Source of the DNA: Sphingomonas crocodyli
GTDB lineage: Bacteria > Pseudomonadota > Alphaproteobacteria > Sphingomonadales > Sphingomonadaceae
Assembly: GCF_004005865.1 (NCBI RefSeq)
Contig: NZ_SACN01000003.1
Location: 310,001-374,000 of the forward strand
Length of the DNA stretch: 64,000 nucleotides
Reading direction: 5' to 3'
Positions within the stretch are counted from its first letter, which is position 1. Each line of letters starts with the position of its first letter. A program made the position numbers and the translations under genes. This document shows, in pieces, positions 35,554-44,327 of this stretch. The notes beneath the pieces are model-generated. The model did not search any database. It saw only the letters and a program-made list of their open reading frames with translations, and had not been told where the DNA came from.

Positions 35554-37661
35554 CAGTCGCCGAAGTCCGCGATCGACAGGATCAGCGCGGCGCTATGGGA
35601 GGCAAGTTCGTACTGATCGCCGATCGGCTCCTCACCCGCATCCGGACGGGCGCTGTCGATGAGCAACCGGCGCTCGAAGACCACGCCGGGCAGGGAGAAG
35701 CCAATCGGATCGTCGCTCGCATTGAGCAGCAGGGTGACCGCTTCGACCTGTCCATCGTCGAGCCGGATCGCACGTCGCATTGCAAGCGCCCGGCCTTCGG
35801 GATTGTGCCAGTCCTCGGGCGCGAGGCGCTCGCCGCGCTCGTCCCACCATTCGACATCATTGATGCCGTGCCCCGGCGAGCCTTCGCCATAGAGAAAGAC
35901 GGGTGCCCGCAGCACGACGTGACGCTTGCGCAGGTCGATCAGCCGCGCGGTGAAAGCGCTGAGCGCTGCGCCATGTTCGCTGTCGAGCAGCGACCAGTCG
36001 ATCCAGCTGATCGCGTTATCCTGGCAATAGGCGTTGTTGTTCCCCCCTTGCGTGCGGCCAAACTCATCACCGGCCACCAGCATCGGGGTTCCCAGGGAAG
36101 CCAGCAACGTCAGCAGGAACGAGCGCTGAACCCGAGCCCGCATGTCGAGGATTGAACGATCATCGGTCGCGCCCTCGACGCCCCAGTTACGCGACAGATT
36201 ATTGTCGTGGCCGTCGCGATTATCCTCGCCATTGGCCTCGTTGTGGCGTTCTTCGAACGCCACCAGATCGGCAAGAGTATAGCCATCATGGCTGGTGAGA
36301 AAGTTGACGCTGGCCCAGGGGCGGCGCGCGCGGCGGTCGAACAGATCGCCCGACCCCGACAGGCGCGCGGCGAGGTCGGCGCGCTGGCCCGGATCACCCC
36401 GCCAGTATCGCCGCACGGTATCGCGATATTTGTCGTTCCACTCCGCAAAACCGGGCGGGAAGTTACCGAGCTGATATCCGCCCAATCCAACGTCCCAGGG
36501 TTCTGCGATAAGCTTGAGACGCCCCAGAATGGGGTCCTGCCGCAGAACATCGAACAGACCGGCATTGGGATCAAAGCCATGGTCGGTCCGACCCAGGGTC
36601 AGCCCGAGATCGAAGCGGAAGCCGTCAATGCCATAGGATGTCGCCCAGTATCGCAGCGAATCTGCTACCATCTGGATGACCCTGGCATGGGTGAGATTGA
36701 AGGTGTTTCCCGTTCCGGTGTCGTTGACGCAGTGGCGTCGAGCCTCGGGCGCGAGCCGATAGTAGGTCGCGTTGTCGAGGCCACGCCAGCACAAGGTCGG
36801 TCCCAACTCGCTGCCTTCGCAACTGTGGTTGAAGACGACGTCGAGGATGACCTCGATCCCTGCAGCATGCAGGCGCCGGACCGCGACCCGCAGTTCGTCC
36901 TGATTATCCTCCGAGAAATAACCCGGCTCAGGCGTAAAGAAGTTGAGGCTGTTATATCCCCAATAGTTACGCAGGCCCTTTTCCTGCAGGAAGCGATCCT
37001 GCGAAAAGGCGTGGATCGGCAGGAGCTCGAGCGCGGTGACGCCCAGGCGCTTGAGGTGATCGATCACCCGGGGATGGGCGAGCGCCGCGAAGGTCCCGCG
37101 TTCGCGCGCTGGCACCTCTTCCATTAGCTTGGTCAGGCCCTTGGCATGGGCTTCGTAGATCACGGTGTGAGACCAGGGCGTGTTGGGACGCACGTCGCGC
37201 GACCAGTCGAAGCTGTCGTGCGTCACCACGGCCTTGGGCATGGCCGGTGCGCTGTCGCGCTTGTCGAACCCCAGATCGGCGCGCCGGCTTCGCAACGGAT
37301 AAGCATGAAGCGCGTCGGTCCACTTGAGGTTTCCGTGCAGACGCCGGGCATAGGGATCGAGCAGCAATTTATGCGGATTGAACCGATGCCCGTTTTCGGG
37401 TTCGAACCGGCCATGAGCCCGATAGCCATATAACAGGCCGGGCCGCGCATTCGGTAGATAGCCGTGCCACACCTCATCGGTGCATTCGGGCAGGCGCAGG
37501 CGCGCAATTTCCCGACGACCGCTTGGCTCGAAGAGACACAGCTCCATCTGCTCGGCATGTGCTGAAAAAACGGCGAAGTTGACACCGAGCCCGTCAAAGG
37601 TGGCGCCAAGCGGGTAGGGGGTGCCGCCATCAAGGCGGTCGGGCAAAGCGCTCAAGGTCAC
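35553..37661 (-). CDS. glgX: Glycogen debranching enzyme
   Basis: A 702-residue GH13 isoamylase-type enzyme that cuts alpha-1,6 branches. Motifs: GVNFAVFSAHAEQMELCLF (carbohydrate-binding module), DVVFNHSCEG, GIDGFRFDLGLTLG (nucleophile), LIAEPWDVG (acid) and NFLTSHDGYTLADLV. Start is GTG at 37661, but TTG at 37655 has better spacing from AGGGAG. It is the first gene of the trehalose operon, so branched glycogen is opened, then trimmed to trehalose. An FNR-like box lies 82 nt upstream. Confidence 0.95.
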   Translation of the reverse strand: MTLSALPDRLDGGTPYPLGATFDGLGVNFAVFSAHAEQMELCLFEPSGRREIARLRLPECTDEVWHGYLPNARPGLLYGYRAHGRFEPENGHRFNPHKLLLDPYARRLHGNLKWTDALHAYPLRSRRADLGFDKRDSAPAMPKAVVTHDSFDWSRDVRPNTPWSHTVIYEAHAKGLTKLMEEVPARERGTFAALAHPRVIDHLKRLGVTALELLPIHAFSQDRFLQEKGLRNYWGYNSLNFFTPEPGYFSEDNQDELRVAVRRLHAAGIEVILDVVFNHSCEGSELGPTLCWRGLDNATYYRLAPEARRHCVNDTGTGNTFNLTHARVIQMVADSLRYWATSYGIDGFRFDLGLTLGRTDHGFDPNAGLFDVLRQDPILGRLKLIAEPWDVGLGGYQLGNFPPGFAEWNDKYRDTVRRYWRGDPGQRADLAARLSGSGDLFDRRARRPWASVNFLTSHDGYTLADLVAFEERHNEANGEDNRDGHDNNLSRNWGVEGATDDRSILDMRARVQRSFLLTLLASLGTPMLVAGDEFGRTQGGNNNAYCQDNAISWIDWSLLDSEHGAALSAFTARLIDLRKRHVVLRAPVFLYGEGSPGHGINDVEWWDERGERLAPEDWHNPEGRALAMRRAIRLDDGQVEAVTLLLNASDDPIGFSLPGVVFERRLLIDSARPDAGEEPIGDQYELASHSAALILSIADFGD

Positions 37662-37743
37662 TCCCTGATTTTATGGTTGATATGCAAATGCTCGGCGCGC
37701 GGAATAGATGCGTGGCCGACCCGTCGCGCTCGGGAAAATCATG

Positions 37744-37757
37744 CTAATCCGCATTAG
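37744..37757. promoter_or_regulatory. FNR/FixK-like box upstream of the trehalose operon
   Basis: CTAATCCGCATTAG is a perfect palindrome of the same shape but with TAAT/ATTA half-sites, a variant of TGAT/ATCA. It lies 82 nt from the glgX start. Confidence 0.5.
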
Positions 37758-37778
37758 GATTAGCGGCGAGGATCGGGT

Positions 37779-38057
37779 CTATGCCATCGCGCGCTCCCGC
37801 CTGATACGGTAGGGGCCGCAGCGCCGCGCGAGCCGCCGCCCCTTCCACGACAACGCGATTACGGCCTGCGCCACGAGGTGGTCGACCGCCTCATGGACGA
37901 TCGGCATTTGAGCCCGCCAGCCACGCGGATTGTCACGCGCCAGCCGCCTGGCGACCTCGCTGGGGCAGATGGTCGCATTGTCGGCCCGGTCGGCCAGAAG
38001 CGCGAGGATCTCGCCAACCGCCGTGTCGCTTCTGTTCAAGGCCTCAGGCGATATCAA
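37779..38057 (-). CDS. DUF3253 family protein
   Basis: A protein of about 92 residues matching DUF3253: EILALLADRADNATICPSEVARRL, then WRAQMPIVHEAVDHLVAQ and KGRRLARRCGPYRI. The winged-helix-like pattern suggests nucleic-acid or protein contact; the role is unknown. The likely start is TTG at 38057, overlapping the ABC1-kinase stop (TTGA); TTG at 38039 is an alternative. No ATG fits. Confidence 0.72.
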   Translation of the reverse strand: MISPEALNRSDTAVGEILALLADRADNATICPSEVARRLARDNPRGWRAQMPIVHEAVDHLVAQAVIALSWKGRRLARRCGPYRIRRERAMA

Positions 38058-39562
38058 ACGAGCAGCGCGCCGGCGATCGCGGCTCCGGCTATCAGGATGG
38101 CGATACCGACCCACCTGGCGCCTGCGCTGATCACCTTTTCGATCCTCCGCAGCCCATCGGACGGCAATGGCTCGGCCTCGATCCGCCTGATGACCGCGCG
38201 CAGAAGACGCGGGCTACTGGCCGCAAGCCGGTCAATTTCCAGCAGCATTCCAGCGGGGTCTCTTGCGCGCGGCGGCGACAGACGGGACATCAGGATACGT
38301 GAGCGCGCGCGGCGGATCGGTTCGGACAAGTCAAAGCCTGGCGCGATCGAAGCGAGAACGCCATCGATCGTGATCAAGGCCTTGAAAACGAGAAGGAGGT
38401 CGGGCGGCAGCACCAGACCCTCCTCGCGCAGAAGCGGAAACAGGTCACCCACCAGCCTGCTCAGGACAAGCGGACCGCCGCCATGTCTGGCGATGATGCG
38501 CTCTGCGGCGCGCTCGACCACAAGGTGATCCGGACTGTCAGGGCCCGACCACAAGCGCAATGTGTCGGCGACCATCGGCGCGTCGCCCGCTATCAGCGCC
38601 TGGACGAAGCTAAGAAATTCCGACCGGCGCCGTGCGCTGATTTGACCCACCGATCCCAGATCGAGAAGCGCTAGGCGATTCCCGGGCAGACACAACAGGT
38701 TGCCCGGATGCGGATCGCCATGGAAACGGCCGTGGAGCAGCAGCATGTCGAGCACGACATCGGCCCCGAGATCCGCTATGGCGCGCGGGTCTAGACCGGC
38801 ATCGCGCAAGGTCTCACCATCCACCGGCGCGACACCGTCGATGAACTCCATCACCAGCAGTCCGCTCGAGGTCAGCGGCCAGTGGATGCGGGGAATTGTC
38901 ACACGGGGATCATCGGCGAAATCATCACGGAGGCGATCGGCATTGCGCCCCTCATTGGTGAAATCGAGTTCCTCGAGGATGTCGCGAGACAGTTGCGCGA
39001 CGAGGAGCGAGGGGGACAGGCGTCGCATCTCGGCGCTCGCCCGTTCAGCCATCGCGGCGAGATGGGTGATGAGCCGCAGATCGGCCTCGATCTTCGCTCT
39101 GGCGCCGGGCCGGCCGAATTTGAGCACGACCTCGGCGCCATCATGCAAGGTGGCCCGGTGGACTTGGGCGATAGATGCCGCGGCAAGTGGCATGGGATCG
39201 AAGGATGCGAAGATCGCCTCAGGCGCGTCTCCAAGTGCGGCTTCGACCGCGGGACGAAGCTGGTCGAAAGCGATGGTCGGCGCGCGGCTGTGAAGGTGCT
39301 CGAGCGCCTCGATCCACTCGGGCGGCAGCAGATCGCGTCTCGTCGCGAGGATCTGTCCTAGCTTGACGAAGGTCGGCCCCAGCGCCTCGAGCGCGCGCCG
39401 GGTCCGCTCAGGCAACCCGTCCACAGGACCTTGCGCGGCTTGGAAGGTCGCTGTGAGCCCCAGCCGGTCGACCAGCAGGCCGAGGCCGAAGCGCGTCGCG
39501 ACTTTCGCGATCTGGCGCAAACGTGCGCGGTCGCGCGCGATCACAATAGCGGTGGGCAGCAT
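38054..39562 (-). CDS. UbiB/AarF (ABC1) family kinase-like protein
   Basis: A 502-residue atypical kinase. ABC1 motifs: the KxGQ signature in TFVKLGQILATRRDLLP, the alanine-rich loop LAAASIAQVH, the lysine in VVLKFGRPG, HGDPHPGNLL and the DLGSVG metal-binding loop. UbiB-type proteins support ubiquinone biosynthesis and bind lipids. Two C-terminal hydrophobic segments probably anchor it. It is longer than needed for the kinase core only through that tail. Confidence 0.9.
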   Translation of the reverse strand: MLPTAIVIARDRARLRQIAKVATRFGLGLLVDRLGLTATFQAAQGPVDGLPERTRRALEALGPTFVKLGQILATRRDLLPPEWIEALEHLHSRAPTIAFDQLRPAVEAALGDAPEAIFASFDPMPLAAASIAQVHRATLHDGAEVVLKFGRPGARAKIEADLRLITHLAAMAERASAEMRRLSPSLLVAQLSRDILEELDFTNEGRNADRLRDDFADDPRVTIPRIHWPLTSSGLLVMEFIDGVAPVDGETLRDAGLDPRAIADLGADVVLDMLLLHGRFHGDPHPGNLLCLPGNRLALLDLGSVGQISARRRSEFLSFVQALIAGDAPMVADTLRLWSGPDSPDHLVVERAAERIIARHGGGPLVLSRLVGDLFPLLREEGLVLPPDLLLVFKALITIDGVLASIAPGFDLSEPIRRARSRILMSRLSPPRARDPAGMLLEIDRLAASSPRLLRAVIRRIEAEPLPSDGLRRIEKVISAGARWVGIAILIAGAAIAGALLV

Positions 39563-39643
39563 AGGGCGCCCAACCCCGATGCGCGCGTTCGCGTTCCAAA
39601 TTCGAGAAACGTGCGGCGGCCCGCGCGGACTCGCTCTTGGAGC

Positions 39644-40411
39644 CTAGGGGTGTTCGCGGCGGGTCTCGACGCGCATGAGCGAGACTGCCGTGCGGCGAGG
39701 CTGGGTCAGCATGAAGTGCGCTGCGGCTGCGATATCTTCGGCGCGCAGCATTTGGGCCGCGTGGATCAGCGCGCGCTGCTTGTCGGGGGGGAAATCCGGA
39801 TACTGGAAGTCGGCGCCCGTGAATCCCGGTTCGATAAGGCCGATCTTGATATCCTTGTCCGCGACCTCCTGGCGAAGCGCATGGGCGAAGCCTTCGATCC
39901 CAGTCTTCGCGGCGACATAGACCGAACTTCCCGCCGATTGCGACACCGCCGACATCGAACCGATCAGAACGACATCGCCTCCCGCGCCCATCCGCTCGAG
40001 CGACGCCTTGGTCGTCTTCAGATATGCGGTGAAGTCGACCGCAATCTGATAATCGAGATCCTCATCCGCTGTCGCATCGAGGCCCTCGGCCGGCACCGCG
40101 GCATTGATGACGGCGATATCGAGTCCTCCCAGATAGGCATCGGCAGCGGCGAAATAGCGGTCGATATCGGACTGCCGGGCAAGATCGACCGCGATACCGT
40201 CGCCTTCGCCGACTTCGCGGATCCGCCCGAGCGCATCGGAAAGATGATCGGGGTCGCGACCGCAGATGAAGACGCGCACCCCCTCGGCGGCCAGCAGCAC
40301 CGCGATCGCGCGGCCGATCCCGGTGCTTCCCCCGGTCACAATGGCGCGGCGGCCCATTAACGGGGGCGCCTCGGTATGGGCATCGCGGACTTCAGATGAT
40401 GGGCTGGACAT
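39644..40411 (-). CDS. SDR family oxidoreductase
   Basis: A 255-residue cytosolic short-chain dehydrogenase: cofactor loop TGGSTGIGRA, INAAVP in place of NNAG, serine in LIGSMSAVSQS, and YVAAKTG with the catalytic tyrosine and lysine. The first 18 residues are a polar extension. The substrate is unknown. It lies 81 nt from the start of the ABC1 gene, same strand. Confidence 0.9.
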   Translation of the reverse strand: MSSPSSEVRDAHTEAPPLMGRRAIVTGGSTGIGRAIAVLLAAEGVRVFICGRDPDHLSDALGRIREVGEGDGIAVDLARQSDIDRYFAAADAYLGGLDIAVINAAVPAEGLDATADEDLDYQIAVDFTAYLKTTKASLERMGAGGDVVLIGSMSAVSQSAGSSVYVAAKTGIEGFAHALRQEVADKDIKIGLIEPGFTGADFQYPDFPPDKQRALIHAAQMLRAEDIAAAAHFMLTQPRRTAVSLMRVETRREHP

Positions 40412-40856
40412 GTCAGTCTCCTAAGGAATGCGTCTGATCCAGACGAGATCGATGCTCGGAGGTAAGGAAGCGGCTGGCATCGCGCAGGCATTGCGCATGG
40501 AAAGTCTCGGCAAGGTCTGTCGCCACAGCTGCCACTCACCGATGGCCGTTTGCGCGAAAGTTGGCGCGCCGACCGAGGGCGAGCGGGTCGACCGGCGTCG
40601 TGCGGCGGGTGCCATCATTCCTCGTCTCGCCTGCTGAGGGGAAAAGTCTGCCCTGGATACAAACCCCGCGTGGTTTGCCGGTTCCGGTAAAATCGTGGCT
40701 TTAACGTATGTTAGACAAGTCGGGCAGGGCGAATGCGACGGGAGTGTTGCGCGCCAACAGGCATCGTCCCGAAGATCCGCAGTGTTTCGAAAAGATCCCG
40801 CTCAATCGGTTGCAATCGTAGTGGCGCGCGCGCATGAGCAGCTCCAGGAAGACACC
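40412..40856. other. Intergenic region upstream of small protein and phytochrome
   Basis: About 445 bases without a supported gene. A degenerate FNR-like half-match (CTGATCCAGACGAG near 40434) and the imperfect palindrome TAACGTATGTTA at 40702-40713 are the only notable elements. Confidence 0.35.
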
Positions 40857-41099
40857 GTGCCCGATCTTGACGAAGAAGCCGAATATCTCCTGCGCTGCGC
40901 GCATGAAGAGCGCGAGCAGGCTGTCGCCGCCCAGCATCCCAGTGCCGCAACCGTGCACCGCGCTCTTGCCGAGCGCTACGCCACGCGCGCCTTTCTGACG
41001 CAGATGGCCGGCGACGAGCCGCTGATCGACTCCCAATCCCCGATCGGTCGATCCGGCCAATCCGACGGGAAGCGCAACGTCCGCGATCGGCGCGACTGA
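40857..41099 (+). CDS. Small helical hypothetical protein
   Basis: An 80-residue protein with a charged helix DLDEEAEYLLRCAHEEREQAV and HRALAERYATRAFL, the pattern of a small sphingomonad family that also seems represented at 49057, 54215 and 54806. The GTG start has AGGAAGA upstream. It is 60 nt before the bacteriophytochrome, same strand. Function unknown. Confidence 0.6.
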   Translation: MPDLDEEAEYLLRCAHEEREQAVAAQHPSAATVHRALAERYATRAFLTQMAGDEPLIDSQSPIGRSGQSDGKRNVRDRRD

Positions 41100-41158
41100 G
41101 GCACTGCGCGCGGCGATGAACCAGGAGCGCCTGTCAGCGTTACGCCTCTGTCTGCCCC

Positions 41159-43744
41159 GTGCAGCGCCCCGACAATCGTGATGGAGACGTGGTGAGCGAG
41201 TTTGATAAGGTCGACCTGACCAACTGCGATCGCGAACCCATCCACCTTCTAGGCGCAATCCAGCCCGGCGGCTTTCTGATCGCGGTAAGCACCGACTGGA
41301 TCATTGGCCGGGTGTCGCAGAATATCCGGGATCTTCTCGGGCATGACCCCGATGAACTTATCGGCATGCCGCTTGCCGATTACATCCCTGGTGCATTCCT
41401 GCACGACCTGCGCAACAAGGTCTCCTACCTCTCGACGCCCGACATGGTCGAACGGCTGTTCGGCTGTCAGATCGGCACGTCCGGGCAGCCCTTCGACGTG
41501 GCCCTCCATTTCTCAAATGGTCAGATCGTTATCGAGGCTGAGCCCGGTACCGCCTATGGCGGAGATGCGACCAACTCGGTTCGCGCCATGATGGCGCGGC
41601 TCGATCAGACGCGCGACCTGCAGACCTTCTACCGCGAAGGCGCGCGTCAGGTACGCGCGCTGCTCGGATATGATCGCGTCATGGTCTATAAGTTCGCGGC
41701 TTCAGGCGCGGGCGAGGTCGTTGCCGAGGCCGTGAAATCTGGCATTGGGAGCTTTCTGGGACTTCATTACCCCGCCAGTGACATCCCGCGCCAGGCGCGC
41801 GCGCTCTACAAGCGCAATCTTGTACGTATCGTGCGCGATGTGGATGCACACCCGATCCCCGTTGTGCCCGCGCTCGACGTCGCGGGCGCGCCGCTCGACC
41901 TGTCTTTGTCGATCCTGCGCTCTGTGTCGCCCATCCACATAGAATATCTCAAGAATATGGGGGTCGGCGCCACCCTGTCTATTTCGATCATCGTCGATGA
42001 CGAGCTGTGGGGTCTGTTCGCCTGCCACAATTATTCACCGCGATCGCCGACGTTCGAGCGGCGGTCGGTGTGCGAGCTGTTCGCGCAGATGTTCTCGATG
42101 CGCCTTGAGAGCCGCGAGCGTCGCCAGATCGTGGACTATGAGCGGCGCGCGCGCGATATTTCCGACCAGCTGCTGGGCGCAGTCGCGTCCGATGAGACCC
42201 TTCTCAACGATCCCGACTGGCTCGGTGACATTCTGACCAGCGCGATCCCGGCGACGGGTGTCGGAGTGTGGATCAACGGCAATTATGCTTTCTCCGGCAT
42301 CACTCCGCCGACCGAGGACTTTCGCCGCATCGTGCGAGCCCTCAACGGCACCGCGGCGGGCCGGGTTTACACGACCGATCATATCGGGAGCCTCATCCCC
42401 GACGCGAGCAGCTTCGCCGATCGCGCGGCCGGCCTGCTCGCCATTCCGATTTCGCGCTCTCCACGCGATTATGTCATCCTGTTTCGCGCCGAGCTCAAAC
42501 AATCGGTTCGCTGGGCGGGAGACCCCCATAAGCCGGTCGAATATGGCCCCAACGGCCCCAGGCTCACGCCGCGCGAAAGCTTCGAAGAGTGGAAAGAAAC
42601 CGTCGACGGGCACAGCGAGCCATTTACCCCGTCCGAGCTGCGGGTCGCTGAAACGCTTCGCGCAACGCTGATCGAAGTGGTGCTGCGACTGGCCGACGAA
42701 GCGGCCGCCGAGCGGCGCCAGTCGACCGCGCGCCAGGAGATGCTCATTGCCGAGCTCAACCATCGCGTACGCAATATTTTGGGCGTAATCCGCGGTCTTA
42801 TCCGGCAGTCGCAGCCCGACAGCGCCGAAGTCAAAGAATTTGTGCGGCTCGTCGATGGCCGGATCCATGCCCTGGCGCGCGCGCACAACCAGATTACCGA
42901 CGATCATTGGGGGCCAGCGCCGCTCGAAGCGTTGATCGCGGCCGAAGCGGCCGCCTTCGCTGCCGACAAGCGCAACGCGATCGTGGCGGAGGGGCCGCCC
43001 GTCCTGCTCAATCCGCAAGCCTATTCGACGATGGCGCTGGTGATCCACGAACTGGTCACCAATTCGACCAAATATGGCAGTCTGTCAGGTCGGGGCGAAG
43101 TCCATATCGAATGGTCGCGCAACGATCAGGGCGATCTTGATTTCGCCTGGCTCGAAAGCGGTGGCCCGACGGTCGTCCCGCCGAAGCGAAAGGGGTTCGG
43201 CACCACCATCGTCAACCGGTCAGTGCCCTATGATCTGGGGGGGAGCGCGAGCATCGATTATGCCCCGGACGGGGTGCGCGCGGTGTTCTGCATCCCGGCG
43301 CGCCACGTATCCGAGCCCAAAAGCTACGGAACCGCGCCCGCGAGGCCCGCACGACCATCGGTTTCCAGCCAGGAGGTCGTCAAGCCGCACTGGCTCGACC
43401 GCCGCACGATCTTGCTGGTCGAGGACAGCCTTATCATCGCGCTGGATGCCGAGGACATTCTCGACCGCTTCGGCGCCGATGTCGCCACGGCTTCAACCCC
43501 CGAGGCGGCCCACGATCTTCTCGACCGTGGCGGCATCGACTTCGCCATTCTCGATATCAACCTTGGCGACCAAACGAGTTTCGGGGTCGCCGACCGTCTG
43601 AGCGAACTCGGCATCCCCTTCTTTTTCGCCTCGGGCTATGGCGAGCAGGCGAGCCTCCCCATGCAACATCGCAATGCGCCCGTCGTCCAGAAACCCTATA
43701 CAACCCACAATATCGCCAGCGCGATCGAGGGACTGTTCCAGTAA
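41159..43744 (+). CDS. Bacteriophytochrome HWE histidine kinase with C-terminal receiver
   Basis: The 861-residue protein senses red/far-red light and signals by phosphotransfer. PAS-GAF-PHY module: biliverdin-binding C23 in TNCDREPIHLLG, and the PASDIP motif in the GAF domain. The output is an HWE kinase with H535 in ELNHRVRNILG, N-box IHELVTNSTKYG and WLESGGP. A receiver domain follows, D799 in LDINLGD and K845 in QKPY. Start GTG at 41159; a second GTG at 41192, after GGAG, is equally possible. HWE kinases commonly feed the alphaproteobacterial PhyR stress pathway; that link is inferred. Confidence 0.94.
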   Translation: MQRPDNRDGDVVSEFDKVDLTNCDREPIHLLGAIQPGGFLIAVSTDWIIGRVSQNIRDLLGHDPDELIGMPLADYIPGAFLHDLRNKVSYLSTPDMVERLFGCQIGTSGQPFDVALHFSNGQIVIEAEPGTAYGGDATNSVRAMMARLDQTRDLQTFYREGARQVRALLGYDRVMVYKFAASGAGEVVAEAVKSGIGSFLGLHYPASDIPRQARALYKRNLVRIVRDVDAHPIPVVPALDVAGAPLDLSLSILRSVSPIHIEYLKNMGVGATLSISIIVDDELWGLFACHNYSPRSPTFERRSVCELFAQMFSMRLESRERRQIVDYERRARDISDQLLGAVASDETLLNDPDWLGDILTSAIPATGVGVWINGNYAFSGITPPTEDFRRIVRALNGTAAGRVYTTDHIGSLIPDASSFADRAAGLLAIPISRSPRDYVILFRAELKQSVRWAGDPHKPVEYGPNGPRLTPRESFEEWKETVDGHSEPFTPSELRVAETLRATLIEVVLRLADEAAAERRQSTARQEMLIAELNHRVRNILGVIRGLIRQSQPDSAEVKEFVRLVDGRIHALARAHNQITDDHWGPAPLEALIAAEAAAFAADKRNAIVAEGPPVLLNPQAYSTMALVIHELVTNSTKYGSLSGRGEVHIEWSRNDQGDLDFAWLESGGPTVVPPKRKGFGTTIVNRSVPYDLGGSASIDYAPDGVRAVFCIPARHVSEPKSYGTAPARPARPSVSSQEVVKPHWLDRRTILLVEDSLIIALDAEDILDRFGADVATASTPEAAHDLLDRGGIDFAILDINLGDQTSFGVADRLSELGIPFFFASGYGEQASLPMQHRNAPVVQKPYTTHNIASAIEGLFQ

Positions 43745-43755
43745 GGCGCCGCTCG

Positions 43756-44100
43756 TCAGGAACGATCGAGTAACTCGCGAAGCTTGCGAGCGAGGCCACC
43801 CACTGTGAAGGTCTTGGACAGCAGCTCGACGCCGGGACTAAGCCGCCCGTCGTGGCGATCGCGTCGCGCGGATATCCGGACGTAAAGAGGATCCGCAACG
43901 AGGGCGCGATCAGCTACGCGGCCGCGGCGAGTTCCAAACCAGAAATGTTGGGTATGATTACGTCGGTCACGAGCAGGCGGACATCCTGCCTCTTGCGCTC
44001 GAGCAGGCGAAGCACCGTCATGCGCTTCGATTGCGCGGCGCCCGTAAAGCTTCCCGTCTTCGTCGCGCAGCTTCACGAGTTCTTCCCACGCTTTAACCGG
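43756..44100 (-). pseudogene. Broken receiver-domain (response-regulator) remnant
   Basis: The minus strand encodes pieces of one receiver domain. LVTDVIIPNISGLELAAAA holds the phosphorylation-site aspartate and then hits a TAG stop; the same frame resumes as RILFTSGYPRDAIATTGG; a shifted frame then reads LSPGVELLSKTF with the conserved lysine and ends at the TGA at 43756. So one nonsense and one frameshift separate parts of an ordinary receiver, typical of the C terminus of a hybrid histidine kinase. Its upstream part is lost. It lies convergent with the phytochrome gene, 11 bases away. Confidence 0.7.
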
Positions 44101-44227
44101 CGAAGGCGGCTCATTATCGTCGTCGGGGTTCCTTACACCCTGTTGAACAGAATGTCATTCATTGTAGCAATGAAATAGTTGCCGGCACCTTCCACAGAAG
44201 GTCAACCGCCAGCTTGTGCCCCGCCAA

Positions 44228-44256
44228 TGCGGCGAATAGCGATTGCATTCGCCGCA
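44228..44256. repeat. Inverted repeat 1 upstream of fic
   Basis: Perfect 10-bp arms TGCGGCGAAT and ATTCGCCGCA with a 9-base spacer. The repeat begins 100 nt before the preferred fic start. A similar second repeat follows at 44284. Confidence 0.65.
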
Positions 44257-44283
44257 GGACTTACGGATATTAGGCTTTGCCGA

Positions 44284-44312
44284 TGCGGCGATTAATGGCT
44301 ATTTTCGCCGCA
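44284..44312. repeat. Inverted repeat 2 upstream of fic
   Basis: Arms TGCGGCGA and TCGCCGCA (8 bp) with a 13-base spacer, the same core as repeat 1. It ends 15 nt before the preferred start at 44328, the place of a repressor operator. Confidence 0.65.
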
Positions 44313-44327
44313 AATGACGCGGTGAAT

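Noticed and set aside
40434..40447. CTGATCCAGACGAG upstream of the SDR gene as another FNR-like box
   Set aside because: The right half-site departs from ATCAG at two positions and it lies only 22 nt from the start codon.
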